NCBI RefSeq assembly: GCF_013283785.1
Contig: NZ_JABCPZ010000064.1
Coordinates: 1-46,447, forward strand
DNA length: 46,447 nucleotides
Direction of reading: 5' to 3'
Source: Nonomuraea antri
Lineage (GTDB): Bacteria; Actinomycetota; Actinomycetes; Streptosporangiales; Streptosporangiaceae
Notes under the pieces: model-generated
Database searches by the model: none
What the model saw: the letters and a program-made list of their open reading frames with translations, nothing else
Told to the model about the DNA's origin: nothing
In this document: positions 23,882-32,450 of the stretch, in pieces
Layout of the letters: every line of letters starts with the position of its first letter
Numbering within the stretch: the first letter of the stretch is position 1
Position numbers and translations under genes: made by a program

Positions 23882-24084
23882 CCGCACAAAGGCACGTCTT
23901 CCTCAACGAGAACCTGCCGCTCACACCGGACCAGCTCGAAAACCTGGAGCGCGCCGCCCATGACCTGGGGATGGCCCCAGTCGAGGTGCTGGCGATGCTG
24001 GCAGGCCGGGTAGAAGTGGACTCCGGCGGCCGGCTCGCTCTGGGCGGCGAGGACGACGAGGACGAGGGGGCCGAGGCCCCATGA
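23878..24084 (+). CDS. Small acidic hypothetical protein
   Basis: 68 residues: a short helical domain (LTPDQLENLERAAHDLGMAP, VEVLAMLAG) and a very acidic tail (GGEDDEDEGAEAP). ATGA-coupled at both ends. Function unknown. Confidence 0.6.
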   Translation: MTAQRHVFLNENLPLTPDQLENLERAAHDLGMAPVEVLAMLAGRVEVDSGGRLALGGEDDEDEGAEAP

Positions 24085-24515
24085 GCGGGATGGAACTGAC
24101 CGAGCGGTCACGTGGTGAACAGCTCGCGTTCGTCCGGGCGGGCACGCACATCCTGGTCTCCAAGTTGATGCTCGCGACCGGGCTCACTGAGGGTGAGATC
24201 GCGCGAGCGGTGATGGAAAGCCGCGAACCTCGATGGCGTGGCGGAAGCGACGGGCGGCGAGGCCCGATGACCGCCCTCAACCAAGCATCGTGCGATGCGC
24301 TCAAAGTGTTCGCGCACCAGCTCGACAACGTGACGCTTCAGGCCGGCCACATCATCGCCGGGAGCATCGTGGCGAAGCACCAGGACATTGACATCGAGAC
24401 GCTGGCCCACGTCATGGCCGACGCTTTCACCGTTGTGCAGGAGACCGGCGATGATGGCGGGCGCACGCTGTTCGCCGTGGTGTACGACCTGTTGTTGCGG
24501 GGTGGTAGCCGGTGA
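24081..24515 (+). CDS. Hypothetical protein, possibly two fused small domains
   Basis: 144 residues. The first half (RAGTHILVSKLMLATGLTEG) and the second half starting MTALNQASCDALKVFAHQLD look like separate small proteins joined through a Gly/Arg-rich linker at residue ~60, so an old stop may have been lost. Overlaps the next GTG as GTGA. Confidence 0.6.
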   Translation: MSGMELTERSRGEQLAFVRAGTHILVSKLMLATGLTEGEIARAVMESREPRWRGGSDGRRGPMTALNQASCDALKVFAHQLDNVTLQAGHIIAGSIVAKHQDIDIETLAHVMADAFTVVQETGDDGGRTLFAVVYDLLLRGGSR

Positions 24516-24604
24516 GCGGCGGCGACAGCGGGGTGAGCGCCTTCAGCCACTCCGCCAAGACCGTAAGTGGGCGCGGATTGCGGATGTCGTTGCTCAATGA
24601 CTAG
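24512..24604 (+). CDS. Possible small last gene of the operon
   Basis: GTG 24512 (GTGA overlap) reads 30 residues (SGGDSGVSAFSHSAKTVSGR). The +1 frame of the same DNA reads RLQPLRQDRKWARIADVVAQ, which looks more like protein. A frameshift is possible, and which frame is real is undecided. Confidence 0.25.
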   Translation: MSGGDSGVSAFSHSAKTVSGRGLRMSLLND

Positions 24605-25598
24605 GAAACTCCCTATCTGGAGTCTCGCTGATACGCGGGCTCACCTCTCCAGCTTTCGCGAGCGTACCGATGCGCTCTAATTGTTCGCGTGCAGCGTTAT
24701 CGAGTCGACCTCCGCGTAAAGCCTGCAAGAGAATTTGATCCGCTTCATCTAGTCGACGTACGCCGGAAAGCAGGAGCAGTAAGGCTGCAACCCCAACTGC
24801 GACGCAAACCAAAGGTGTTGCAATTCCTCCGATACTTAGCGCCACCGCCGCAAGGGGGGCCGACACCCCGCTACGGAAGTCCGCTTCGGCTCGCATTCGA
24901 TCGTAGGAATTGTACAGATCGGGCTCTGCTCCTAAAAGACGCGTAGGGGTGAGCGAAACTTCTCGCTCTAACACCTCTTGTGCCTCGCGAATCAGCGGAT
25001 CTGGTTTTGTGCGCTTTCTACCTGCGCCTGCGGGCGAGATGGTGCTGAGCCACACGTCTAGCCTATGAGTAATTGAACGCGAAATGAGTAATCTCAAGAA
25101 GCGAAGAATCCGTCGAGACATCGCCTGTCGATAAGATGGGGTCCTCATGTTTACATCGCGAGTCCTAGGTACCGCAGTGCTCCACCAAATGCCGCGCATA
25201 CTAGCCCGGTGCCTTGACGCCCCATGCAGTCTATCAATTGCTATAATTTCATAGTCTACCAATATTAATCGAAGTACACTCGAGGATTGAGGACGCAATA
25301 TGATCGGAGGCCATGTGAGCGCACGCATAACCCATCCCGACACCGCCACAGAAAGTACACCAATCATGTAAGCTGTGAAGGAAGCAGCGACCCCAATAGC
25401 AGTGAGTCCAGCAGCCGCTCCAAGACGGTAAACATCAGCGAGAATGTCTGTCGCATGGCTTGCATCGGGGAGGTCGCGCGCCCAAAGCAGCCACAGTACG
25501 ACCAGCCACAGGTAGCCCGCGGCAAGCGGCGCGCGTATCTCGCGGATACCCGGCAGCAAATTCGCCAGCACGGCCCGATAGTGCTCGCTCGCGCCCAT
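24594..25598 (-). CDS. Multi-TM membrane protein of unknown function
   Basis: 334 residues with hydrophobic segments at about 27-40, 58-92 and 245-285 (AAVALSIGGIATPLVCVAVG followed by a run of Leu). A long basic cytosolic-looking loop lies in between, and a soluble C-terminal tail. GC content and codon use are clearly lower than in the surrounding genes, a sign of recent transfer. No ribosome site is visible. It lies antisense between the coupled operon and the ParB-like gene, as a cargo gene; a defence or exclusion role is only a guess. Confidence 0.65.
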   Translation of the reverse strand: MGASEHYRAVLANLLPGIREIRAPLAAGYLWLVVLWLLWARDLPDASHATDILADVYRLGAAAGLTAIGVAASFTAYMIGVLSVAVSGWVMRALTWPPIILRPQSSSVLRLILVDYEIIAIDRLHGASRHRASMRGIWWSTAVPRTRDVNMRTPSYRQAMSRRILRFLRLLISRSITHRLDVWLSTISPAGAGRKRTKPDPLIREAQEVLEREVSLTPTRLLGAEPDLYNSYDRMRAEADFRSGVSAPLAAVALSIGGIATPLVCVAVGVAALLLLLSGVRRLDEADQILLQALRGGRLDNAAREQLERIGTLAKAGEVSPRISETPDREFPSH

Positions 25599-25761
25599 TC
25601 ATGCAAGGCACCGTTCAGGAGCAGTCCGGGCGACGCCACACCATCAGGCGTGACGCGGGGCGTCTGCGGCGTCTACCCCGTCCGCCTGGCCCACCGGGAA
25701 CGCGTCGTCGTATGGGTCGGCGGCTTTCTGCCTACGATCCGTCACTCTAGCGAGGACCGCT

Positions 25762-26376
25762 ATGCGCCGAATCGAGTACATGCCCCTCCCCGAGATCGCC
25801 CGCGCGGTCCGGAACCCGAAGGACCACGACCTCCCCACCATCCGCAAGTCGATCCAGAAGTGGGGCTGCACCCTCGCCAGCGAGCTCGACGACCGCACTG
25901 ACCGCCTGGTCACCGGGCACGGGCGGCTGCTCGTGCTGGAGGAGATGGTCGCGGAGGGCAAGTCACCGCCGGAGGGCGTGCACGTCGACGACGACGGCGT
26001 GTGGATGGTGCCGATCCTGCGCGGCTGGTCCTCCCGCAGCGACCTGGACGCGGAAGGCTACCTCGTGGCCAACAACTCGACGTCGGAGCGCGGCGGGTGG
26101 GACCGCGGCGCCCTCGCCGACATGCTGACCGACATCTACCAGGCCGACGAGGAGCTGCTGGCCGCGACCGGCTACGACCCCACGGACATCGAGGCCCTGG
26201 TGCCCGCCGACCTGGGCGAGGCGCCGCCTCCGCCGGTGCCGTCGTCTGGCCCCGTCGAGCGCGTTGAGCCGCCGGACGTATGGGGCGTCATCATCACCTG
26301 CGCCACCGAAGAGGAGCAGGTCGAACTTCTGGAGCGGCTGGCCGCCGAAGGCCGCTCCGTCCGAGCCTTCATGTAG
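25762..26376 (+). CDS. ParB/Srx-fold protein of phage type
   Basis: GAGGA precedes ATG 25762. 204 residues; the first ~150 match a ParB-like domain (MPLPEIARAVRNPKDHDLPT, TDRLVTGHGRLLVLEEMVAE, with the G-H-GR motif, and TSERGGWDRGALADML). The C-terminus (DVWGVIITCATEEEQVELLE) is a small ferredoxin-like extension. Such proteins are common just upstream of actinophage terminases and in DNA-modification cassettes. They are not chromosome-segregation ParB. Intact. Confidence 0.75.
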   Translation: MRRIEYMPLPEIARAVRNPKDHDLPTIRKSIQKWGCTLASELDDRTDRLVTGHGRLLVLEEMVAEGKSPPEGVHVDDDGVWMVPILRGWSSRSDLDAEGYLVANNSTSERGGWDRGALADMLTDIYQADEELLAATGYDPTDIEALVPADLGEAPPPPVPSSGPVERVEPPDVWGVIITCATEEEQVELLERLAAEGRSVRAFM

Positions 26377-26443
26377 AACCGTGACATGCTAAGGCGCAGG
26401 TGGCGGCCTACCATCACCCAGATCTCTGGCAACAGAGTCGTCT

Positions 26444-27025
26444 ATGACAGACGATCGAACCATGTCTGAAGCTGTCATAGGTCTCGCAGGCGCCCTGATT
26501 GGCGCCTCCGTTGCGCTCTTGAGCCAACTGATAGCGGCCAGAATGCTCTCAAGAGCGGAGTGGCGTCGCACGCTTCACACCCAGTGTGCGTTGATCTGGG
26601 CACTCGAACGCGACGCCGCGTTAGCCGCCTTCGACGTATATCGTGGGAGAGACAGGGGCCGCTGGGAGCAATGGGATTTCAAGGCCAAGCGCGAGGCTGA
26701 GGCGCAGATTCTATTCGTCACGCATGACAAGAAGCTCATCGCCGCACTGCGTGAGCTTGCCGAGTCCGGTGCCCGAATGGCGGCTGAGATTCACCGCTTC
26801 AGAGAGAACCCGGCATTCGGCCCATCGCGGTTGGGCTCCGCTATCAAAGCGCACTCAGATGTATCTGTCGCCTTCGCCGAGGTAACACGAACCGTTCTCG
26901 GGTTGAGGGGAGGGCCGGCAGATGGAGGTGGGGCTGTTTCAGATCTTGACTGGGCGCTGCTGCCGGGGCTGAGTCTAAAGCAACGAGAAGACCCGGCGGA
27001 TGGGATCACGGGGGACGGGACATAA
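26444..27025 (+). CDS. Single-TM membrane-anchored hypothetical protein
   Basis: 193 residues (ATG 26462 is an alternative start). N-terminal TM (EAVIGLAGALIGASVALLSQ) then a cytosolic helical domain (RAEWRRTLHTQCALIWALER). Same general design as the minus-strand gene at 36877 and a widespread actinomycete family of unknown function. No clear ribosome site. Lower GC than the ParB-like gene before it. Confidence 0.6.
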   Translation: MTDDRTMSEAVIGLAGALIGASVALLSQLIAARMLSRAEWRRTLHTQCALIWALERDAALAAFDVYRGRDRGRWEQWDFKAKREAEAQILFVTHDKKLIAALRELAESGARMAAEIHRFRENPAFGPSRLGSAIKAHSDVSVAFAEVTRTVLGLRGGPADGGGAVSDLDWALLPGLSLKQREDPADGITGDGT

Positions 27026-27211
27026 GGCGGGTGAGAACCGGGCCGTCGTGGCCCAGATCGCCCTAAGGCAGCGGCCACCGTCTGCACGGGCGGTCAGGTT
27101 CGTGGACAGGGGAGGCCCTAGTGGTGTGATCAAGCTCCCGAGTGATGTGCGGCGATTCCCTTCTACCCACGCCACGACCAGCAGTGCAAATCGCATGGAA
27201 GGGAGTCGCCC

Positions 27212-28304
27212 GTGCGCGCGGACATCACCCTCGCCACCCCGATACGCCGCACCGCCCGCGTGCTCCAGCTCCAAGGCATGTTCGACGTGCCGCTGGAGGA
27301 GAAGCTGACCAACACGTGGTCGGCCGTGCTCCCCGTGGAGGAAAGGAAGTGGAACGTCGGCCTGCTCGTCGGCCCGTCAGGTTCCGGCAAGTCCACGATC
27401 GCGCGCGAGCTGTGGCCCGGCCGGCTCGTCCGGGACCATCCGTGGGGCGACCGAGCACTCGTGGACGACTTCCGCCCGGGATGGGCATCAAGGACATCGT
27501 CGGCCTGCTGACCGCAGTAGGACTCTCGAGCCCGCCCGCGTGGCTCCGGCCGTACAAGACGCTGTCGAACGGGGAGGCGTTCCGCGCGTCGATGGCCGGC
27601 GCGCTGGCCGAACACGCCGGGCTCCTGGTCGTGGACGAGTTCACATCCGTCGTGGATCGGCAGGTGGCGAAGGTCGCGAGCCACGCGGTCGCGAAGTCGG
27701 TCCGCCGGGCCGGGCGACAGCTCGTCGCGGTCACCTGCCACTACGACGTGGTGGACTGGCTCCAGCCGGACTGGGTGTACGACGTGGCCACCGCGGCGTT
27801 CACCTGGAGGTCGGTTCAACCCCGGCCCACGTTCCAGCTCGACATCCACGCGGCCGACCGGTCCCTGTGGCAGCTATTTCGCCACCATCACCATCTGAGC
27901 GGCGACATCAGCAACGCCGCCCAATGCTTCACCGGGTGCATCGACGGCAAACCGGTCGCGTTCGCGGCCTACAGGCACTTCCAGCATCCGAGGGTGCGTG
28001 ACATCAAACTCGGTCACCGCCTGGCGGTGCTGCCGGACTTCCAAGGACTGTCGATCGGCGGACTCCTGAGGACTGGATCGGCCAGCACCTGCACGAGCGG
28101 GGCTTCCGGGACCGGAATGTGACGTCGCACCCGGCGTTGATCGCTTTCATGGAGCGCAGCCCGCGGTGGCAGCGGCAGGGCCGCGCCACCAAGCTCCACA
28201 CCAGCAGCAAGCGGCGGAACCAGCATGCGAACACGCTGGACCCGCGCCGGCTCGGCCTCGTCAGCTTCGAGTACATCCCACCCGCCGTTCGGCGGGTACG
28301 GTGA
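27212..28304 (+). pseudogene. ABC-type ATPase fused to GNAT-like domain, two frameshifts
   Basis: GTG 27212 follows AAGGGAG. ABC features in order: Walker A GPSGSGKST (residue ~55), signature-like LSNGE, Walker B LLVVDEFTSVVD, switch His in VTCHY. No membrane domain. The C-terminal ~150 residues (LWQLFRHHHHLSGDISNAAQ, PVAFAAYRHFQHPRVRDIKL, then DWIGQHLHERGFRDRN) look like a GNAT acetyltransferase related to Mom-type proteins. One base is missing near 27475 and one near 28065. With the ParB-like neighbour this could be a base-modification cassette; that is inference. Confidence 0.7.
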
Positions 28305-28401
28305 GCTTGCTCCTCAGGCTGGCCAGGGCCTCGTCCGTGTCGCCGATGCCGATCATGCCGCACGAGAGGTGCGGCGAGGAGTGGCACGCCCGGAAGGGAG
28401 G

Positions 28402-28427
28402 GGACCGCCGCGCAAATGCGGCGGTCC
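28402..28427. terminator. Bidirectional terminator
   Basis: GGACCGCCGC and its exact complement GCGGCGGTCC flank the loop GCAAAT. It lies between the rightward ATPase gene and the leftward secreted-protein gene and can serve both. Confidence 0.75.
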
Positions 28428-28496
28428 TACCCGGTGAGCGGCGGGCTCTTTCGTCGTGGCCGCGCTTGTGGCATCGCTACGTGCGGCAGTCGCGAT

Positions 28497-28901
28497 CTAG
28501 CAGACCGGATCGATCACACAGCCGAAGTAGCCGTCCACCCGGTTGGTGTTCGCCGTCCTGCTCTTGCCGCCGAAGTCCGTGTAGTAGACCTTGGCGTAGA
28601 TCTCGTCTCGGGCCCCGACGTCCTCGTTGAGATAGTCGCCGCTGACGGTGCCGGTGGAACCCCAGATCTTGATGATGAAGTCATCCGGATTGGGCCACTC
28701 GTCATCTCCCTTCAGGTCGAATGCGGAAATAGTTGCCGCGTCGGTGCAGCCGACGGTCGCCGTGTAGAAGTCCGAGCCGATCTGCCGCTCGATGGTCAGA
28801 ATGCATCCTGCCGTCGTTGTCGCGGTCGCCGGGCCAGCGACCCCGAGTGAGGTTATGGCGGCTACGGAGGCGAGCCAGGCGAGTTTCTTCCTCAGAGTCA
28901 T
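28497..28901 (-). CDS. Small secreted protein
   Basis: ATG 28901 follows AAGGAG. 134 residues with a clear signal peptide (LAWLASVAAITSLGVAGPAT, cleavage after an Ala). The mature part is ~105 residues, acidic, with four Cys (including C-terminal FGCVIDPVC) and beta-rich composition. No family recognised. Located on the opposite strand inside phage remnants, so a cargo gene. Confidence 0.7.
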   Translation of the reverse strand: MTLRKKLAWLASVAAITSLGVAGPATATTTAGCILTIERQIGSDFYTATVGCTDAATISAFDLKGDDEWPNPDDFIIKIWGSTGTVSGDYLNEDVGARDEIYAKVYYTDFGGKSRTANTNRVDGYFGCVIDPVC

Positions 28902-29164
28902 TCGGTTCTCCTTGTAGAGATCGATGTGAACAGCTCACCCTCATGACGTTCCAACCCGTGCCATCCCGTTCCATCCGGCTCAACCCTGACCAGCGCTCCC
29001 CGCAAACGCACGCCTGTTGCAGTGCCCCCTGAACTCGACCGGCTACGACTCCTGGGGATCACTCGTCGAGGGACGACCCGTGGTGGATGCACGGCAGCGT
29101 CTCCCGGACCGCGTGAGACCCTGCTTGCCCGGCGCCGGAAGCGTCAACGAACGGAGAAATGATC

Positions 29165-29383
29165 ATGGCTGTGGACATCCGCCAGTACGAGCCCATCGAC
29201 CTCCAGACGCCAGAGGGGATGCTGCGCGCCCACCTGGGCGACTACATCGTGCACGACGGCGCGGGTGGCTTCTGGAAGGAGTCCCGCAGCGTCTTCCAGC
29301 GCAGCTTCACCGCCGTCACCGCCCCGGCTGCGCCCCCCGCCGGCGGCGAGAGCGACGAGGGCGGCTCGGGCGAGGGGGAGTAG
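29165..29383 (+). CDS. Phage-type hypothetical protein
   Basis: ATG 29165 is preferred over ATG 29159 because of its spacing to CGGAGA. 72 residues: AVDIRQYEPIDLQTPEGMLR, YIVHDGAGGFWKESRSVF and an acidic Gly/Glu tail. Its upstream sequence reappears in degraded form near 42900. TAG is directly followed by the next GTG. Confidence 0.55.
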   Translation: MAVDIRQYEPIDLQTPEGMLRAHLGDYIVHDGAGGFWKESRSVFQRSFTAVTAPAAPPAGGESDEGGSGEGE

Positions 29384-29638
29384 GTGCGTATCCAGGTGCT
29401 GCGGCTGCCGCTGTACGAGATCGGCGGCGTCGCGGAGGAGCCGTTCGCACTCATCGTGGACCAGGCCCCCGACGAAGGAGACGGCTGGTGGATGCCGTCG
29501 CTGGCGGTGTTCTCCGAGCAGGGCGGCGCTCGCGGCGTGTTCGTGACGGGGCACACGGTGGAGATCGTGGAGCCGCAGCTGCCCGACCTGGTGGACCACG
29601 TCCCGATCGGCGACCCTGCCGAGCGGGCGGAGCACTGA
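29384..29638 (+). CDS. Hypothetical protein preceding the terminase
   Basis: GTG 29384 follows GGGGGAG. 84 residues (YEIGGVAEEPFALIVDQAPD, VFVTGHTVEIVEPQLPDLVD), a small beta-rich acidic protein typical of genes upstream of actinophage terminases. Function unknown. Confidence 0.6.
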   Translation: MRIQVLRLPLYEIGGVAEEPFALIVDQAPDEGDGWWMPSLAVFSEQGGARGVFVTGHTVEIVEPQLPDLVDHVPIGDPAERAEH

Positions 29639-29689
29639 CCAGGCTTCCGTTGGCGGAGCCGACAACAGAGGCGGGGGTGAGTACGGGCG

Positions 29690-30200
29690 ATGGCTGACGG
29701 CACGCGCAAGCTCGAACTCGCCCAGCGCCGCAATCAGGCGCTCCAGATGCGGGTCGCCGGAGTCTCCCCGACGCTGATGCGCCGAACGGCTGGGCTACAA
29801 CAGCCCGCAGGCCGCGTCCGGGGACATCACCGCGGCGTTGAAGCGGGCCGCCAAGGCGGAAGGTCTGGCGGCGGAGCATCTGCTGCATCTGACACTGAGC
29901 CGCTTGGATCGGATGATGGCCGCCCTCTGTCCGAAGGTGCTGAAGGGTGAGGTGCAGGCGGCGGAAACCTGCCTGAAGATCATCAGGACGCATGCGCCGC
30001 TCACCGGCGTGTCCGAGCTGAACCGTCACGGTGCCCCGGACAACGACATGGCGTCCCTGCTCGGCACGATGCTGGCTCAGCTCCAGCACCGCTACCAGGT
30101 GCCGGACCCGGACATGGACGCCATCACGGCGGCCAACGTCCACACCGACGTCGTCGTCACCGGCGAGATCATCTACGACGACGCCGGAGGGGAAGCATGA
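29690..30200 (+). pseudogene. Terminase small subunit, frameshifted
   Basis: ATG 29690 reads LELAQRRNQALQMRVAGVSP. At about 29785 a base is gained or lost; the HTH continues in another frame as RLGYNSPQAASGDITAALKR, then HLLHLTLSRLDRMMAALCPK and EVQAAETCLKIIRTHAPLTG, to TGA 30198-30200. Small terminases recognise phage DNA ends and feed the large subunit. The overlap with the next ATG is the usual phage arrangement. Confidence 0.75.
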
Positions 30201-31369
30201 CCGGCGGCGCGCTGGGCCTGGCCGTCCGGCTGTCGCCCAAGCAGGAACGCAGCATCGCCGAGTCGAACGCGCGGCTGAACATCTGGCAGGGCGCCATCCG
30301 GTCGGGGAAGACGATCGCTTCGTTGCTGCGCTGGTTGGCGTTCGTCGCGAACGCGCCGCGCGGCGGCTCCCTCATCATCGTGGGCAAGACGGCGGACACG
30401 ATCTCGCGAAACGTGTTCGACCCGCTGATGGATCCCGCCATCACTGGGCCACTCGCGGCACGCATCTCCTACACCCGCGGCGCCCCAACAGCGACCATCC
30501 TCGGGCGCAAGGTTGAGATCATCTCGTGCGCGGACGCCCGCGCCGAAACCCGGCTACGCGGCATGACCTGCGCGGGCGTGTACGTGGACGAGAGCACGCT
30601 TCTCGAGCGCCCGTTCTGGGACGTGGCACTTCCGCCTCGACGACAACCACGCCCCGGACCCCGCGTACGTCAAGGCATTGAAGAAGGAGTACACCGGCCT
30701 CTTGTATAAACGCTTCGTCTCGGGGCTGTGGGTCATGGCCGAGGGCGCCATCTTCGACATGTTCGACGAAGACCGGCACGTCGTCCACGAGCTGCCGCTG
30801 ATGGAGAAGTGGCTCGCGACGGGGATCGACTACGGGACCGCGAACCCGTTCGATGCTGTCCTCGTCGGCGTCAGCACCCCGGACGAGACCGGGCAGCGGC
30901 GCATCTACGTCACCAACGAATGGCGGTGGAACTCCCGCGTCCAGCGCCGCCAGCTCACCGACGCCGAATACTCGCTGCGGCTGGCCGAGTGGCTGGACGG
31001 CATCCCCGACACATATGGCCCCGGCACGCACGGGGCCGGCCGGACTGGCTGATCGTGGACCCCAGCGCGGCCAGCTTCGTCACCCAGTTGCACCGCGACG
31101 GGTTCCGGTCCCAGCAGGGTGACAACTCGGTGCTGGAGGGCATCCGGACCGTGTCCAACCTGATCGCCGCTGACCACCTGCGCGTCCACGCCTCCTGCTG
31201 TGACCTCCTGGACGAGATCGTCGGCTACGCCTGGGACGACCGCAAGGCGGAGAAGGGCGAAGACGCCCCGCTCAAGGAACACGACCACAGCGTGGACGCG
31301 ATGAGGTACGCGCTCCACACCACGCAGGCGGTGTGGATGCGGCTGCTTGAACCTGTGCCCGCCTACTAG
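30197..31369 (+). pseudogene. Terminase large subunit, frameshifted and internally deleted
   Basis: Starts ATG 30197. Walker A region WQGAIRSGKTIASLLRW, Walker B-like MTCAGVYVDESTLLERPFW. Then about 40 residues normally present before HFRLDDNHAPDPAYV are missing (near 30620). The rest is spread over two more frames: YTGLLYKRFVSGLWVMAEGA with the nuclease-domain GIDYGTANPFDAVLVG, and after a shift near 31050 LIVDPSAASFVTQLHRDGF and KEHDHSVDAMRYALH. Nonfunctional. No portal gene follows. Confidence 0.85.
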
Positions 31370-31379
31370 ACTGGTGGGT

Positions 31380-31697
31380 TTAGAACTCGACGTCCCCGAA
31401 CAGCTTGTCCGGAGTGGCCCAGGTCGCCTGATTGCCAGTGTGCAGCTCGTCGAACGTGATCCCCTGGATGTCGAAGTGCCCCGTATAGCGGCCCTTGCTG
31501 TTGGGGGACCACGGTGCTCTGAACGTGATCTGGGTCTGAGTCACCCGCGCGTCCTCGATGTTCACGGTGTTGTTGCCGTGTCTGATGGTGCCGTCGATGA
31601 AGCCTCCCTTGTCCTGGTTGAACACGTTGACATCCAGTACGGTGCCGCCCTGTTGGATGATCCGCCAGGGTCCCCGGACGTCTTTCAGCAGCGTCAT
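31380..31697 (-). CDS. Small beta-rich cargo protein
   Basis: ATG 31697 follows GGAGG. 105 residues without signal peptide, with short alternating strands (GPWRIIQQGGTVLDVNVFNQ, GRYTGHFDIQGITFDELHTG). The overall pattern is like a small beta barrel of lipocalin or avidin type, but this is only a resemblance. It is antisense between terminase and head genes, the usual place for phage morons. Confidence 0.6.
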   Translation of the reverse strand: MTLLKDVRGPWRIIQQGGTVLDVNVFNQDKGGFIDGTIRHGNNTVNIEDARVTQTQITFRAPWSPNSKGRYTGHFDIQGITFDELHTGNQATWATPDKLFGDVEF

Positions 31698-32070
31698 GGT
31701 GAGCCTCCTGTGTGGAAGAGGGCCGCAGCCTCCGTCTCCAGCCAGGATGCGCCGCACGTGGCATCAATGCCTGAGTACGCCCTACCCATATCCCGTGAGT
31801 CGTGGGCATCCCTGAGGCATCAGGGCCAACCCACGTCGTGTGGACGAATGCATGGCCTGATGAACTGCGCTCCGCACAGGCCCCCTAGAACGCGCGCCCC
31901 CGGAGATCCCGATTGTGGCGGTCGGACCATCCGGGGCGCGTGCCGGCTCCGTGCGCGTCGTCCCCGTACGCGCGCGTCGAGCCCCCGGTGCGGTCCCGGC
32001 CGCGCGCTGTTGAGGGGCAGCCGCGCAGGCCAGGCCGCACCGCAGGACCTCACCCCCCTGTGAATGGAGC
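31698..32070. other. Gene-free stretch where portal gene would be expected
   Basis: 373 bases with no gene I can support. In siphophage order the portal protein gene (about 1.4 kb) follows the terminase. It is absent, so this interval probably marks a deletion scar plus the promoter of the minus-strand gene. Confidence 0.45.
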
Positions 32071-32450
32071 ATGACCGTGGTCGACTTCGTGTCCAACGTC
32101 TCCCTGGGCCGCACGGCCGAGTTTCACCACCGGGTCAAGGTCGGCGACCCGGCTGGGTCCGCGCTCCTCGTCGTCGCGCTGGCCACCGCGGGCCTGGAGT
32201 CCGACGCGGCGCTGCGGGACAAGGACAGCCTCGCGGACCTCGTGGCCGGTGCCACGAACGAGGTGCCGATCGAAAACGGATACGCGCGCAAGGCCCTGGT
32301 GGCCGGCGACCTGAACGTGGTGGCCCCGGACGACGTCAACGACCGGCTGGACCTCGACATCCCCGACCAGACGTGGACAAGTGTGCTGTCCGCGTCCGGA
32401 GGCTGGTCGAAGCTGGTCATCTGCTACCGCCCCGGTGAGACAGGCGCAGG
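32071..32450 (+). pseudogene. Phage virion-associated protein, C-terminus lost
   Basis: GTG or ATG around 32071-32074 starts TVVDFVSNVSLGRTAEFHHR, ATAGLESDAALRDKDSLADL and DDVNDRLDLDIPDQTWTSVL. I recognise this as a ~150-200-residue protein of actinophage structural regions. After LVICYRP the family sequence ends and the frame runs into head-protein DNA, so a deletion joined two genes. Role in the virion not established. Confidence 0.6.

Noticed and set aside
24594..25598. Transporter assignment for the multi-TM protein
   Set aside because: Membrane helices are visible but no family motif supports a transport function.
27212..28304. ABC transporter ATP-binding subunit
   Set aside because: No membrane partner is nearby and the C-terminus is a GNAT-like domain, so a transport role is not supported.
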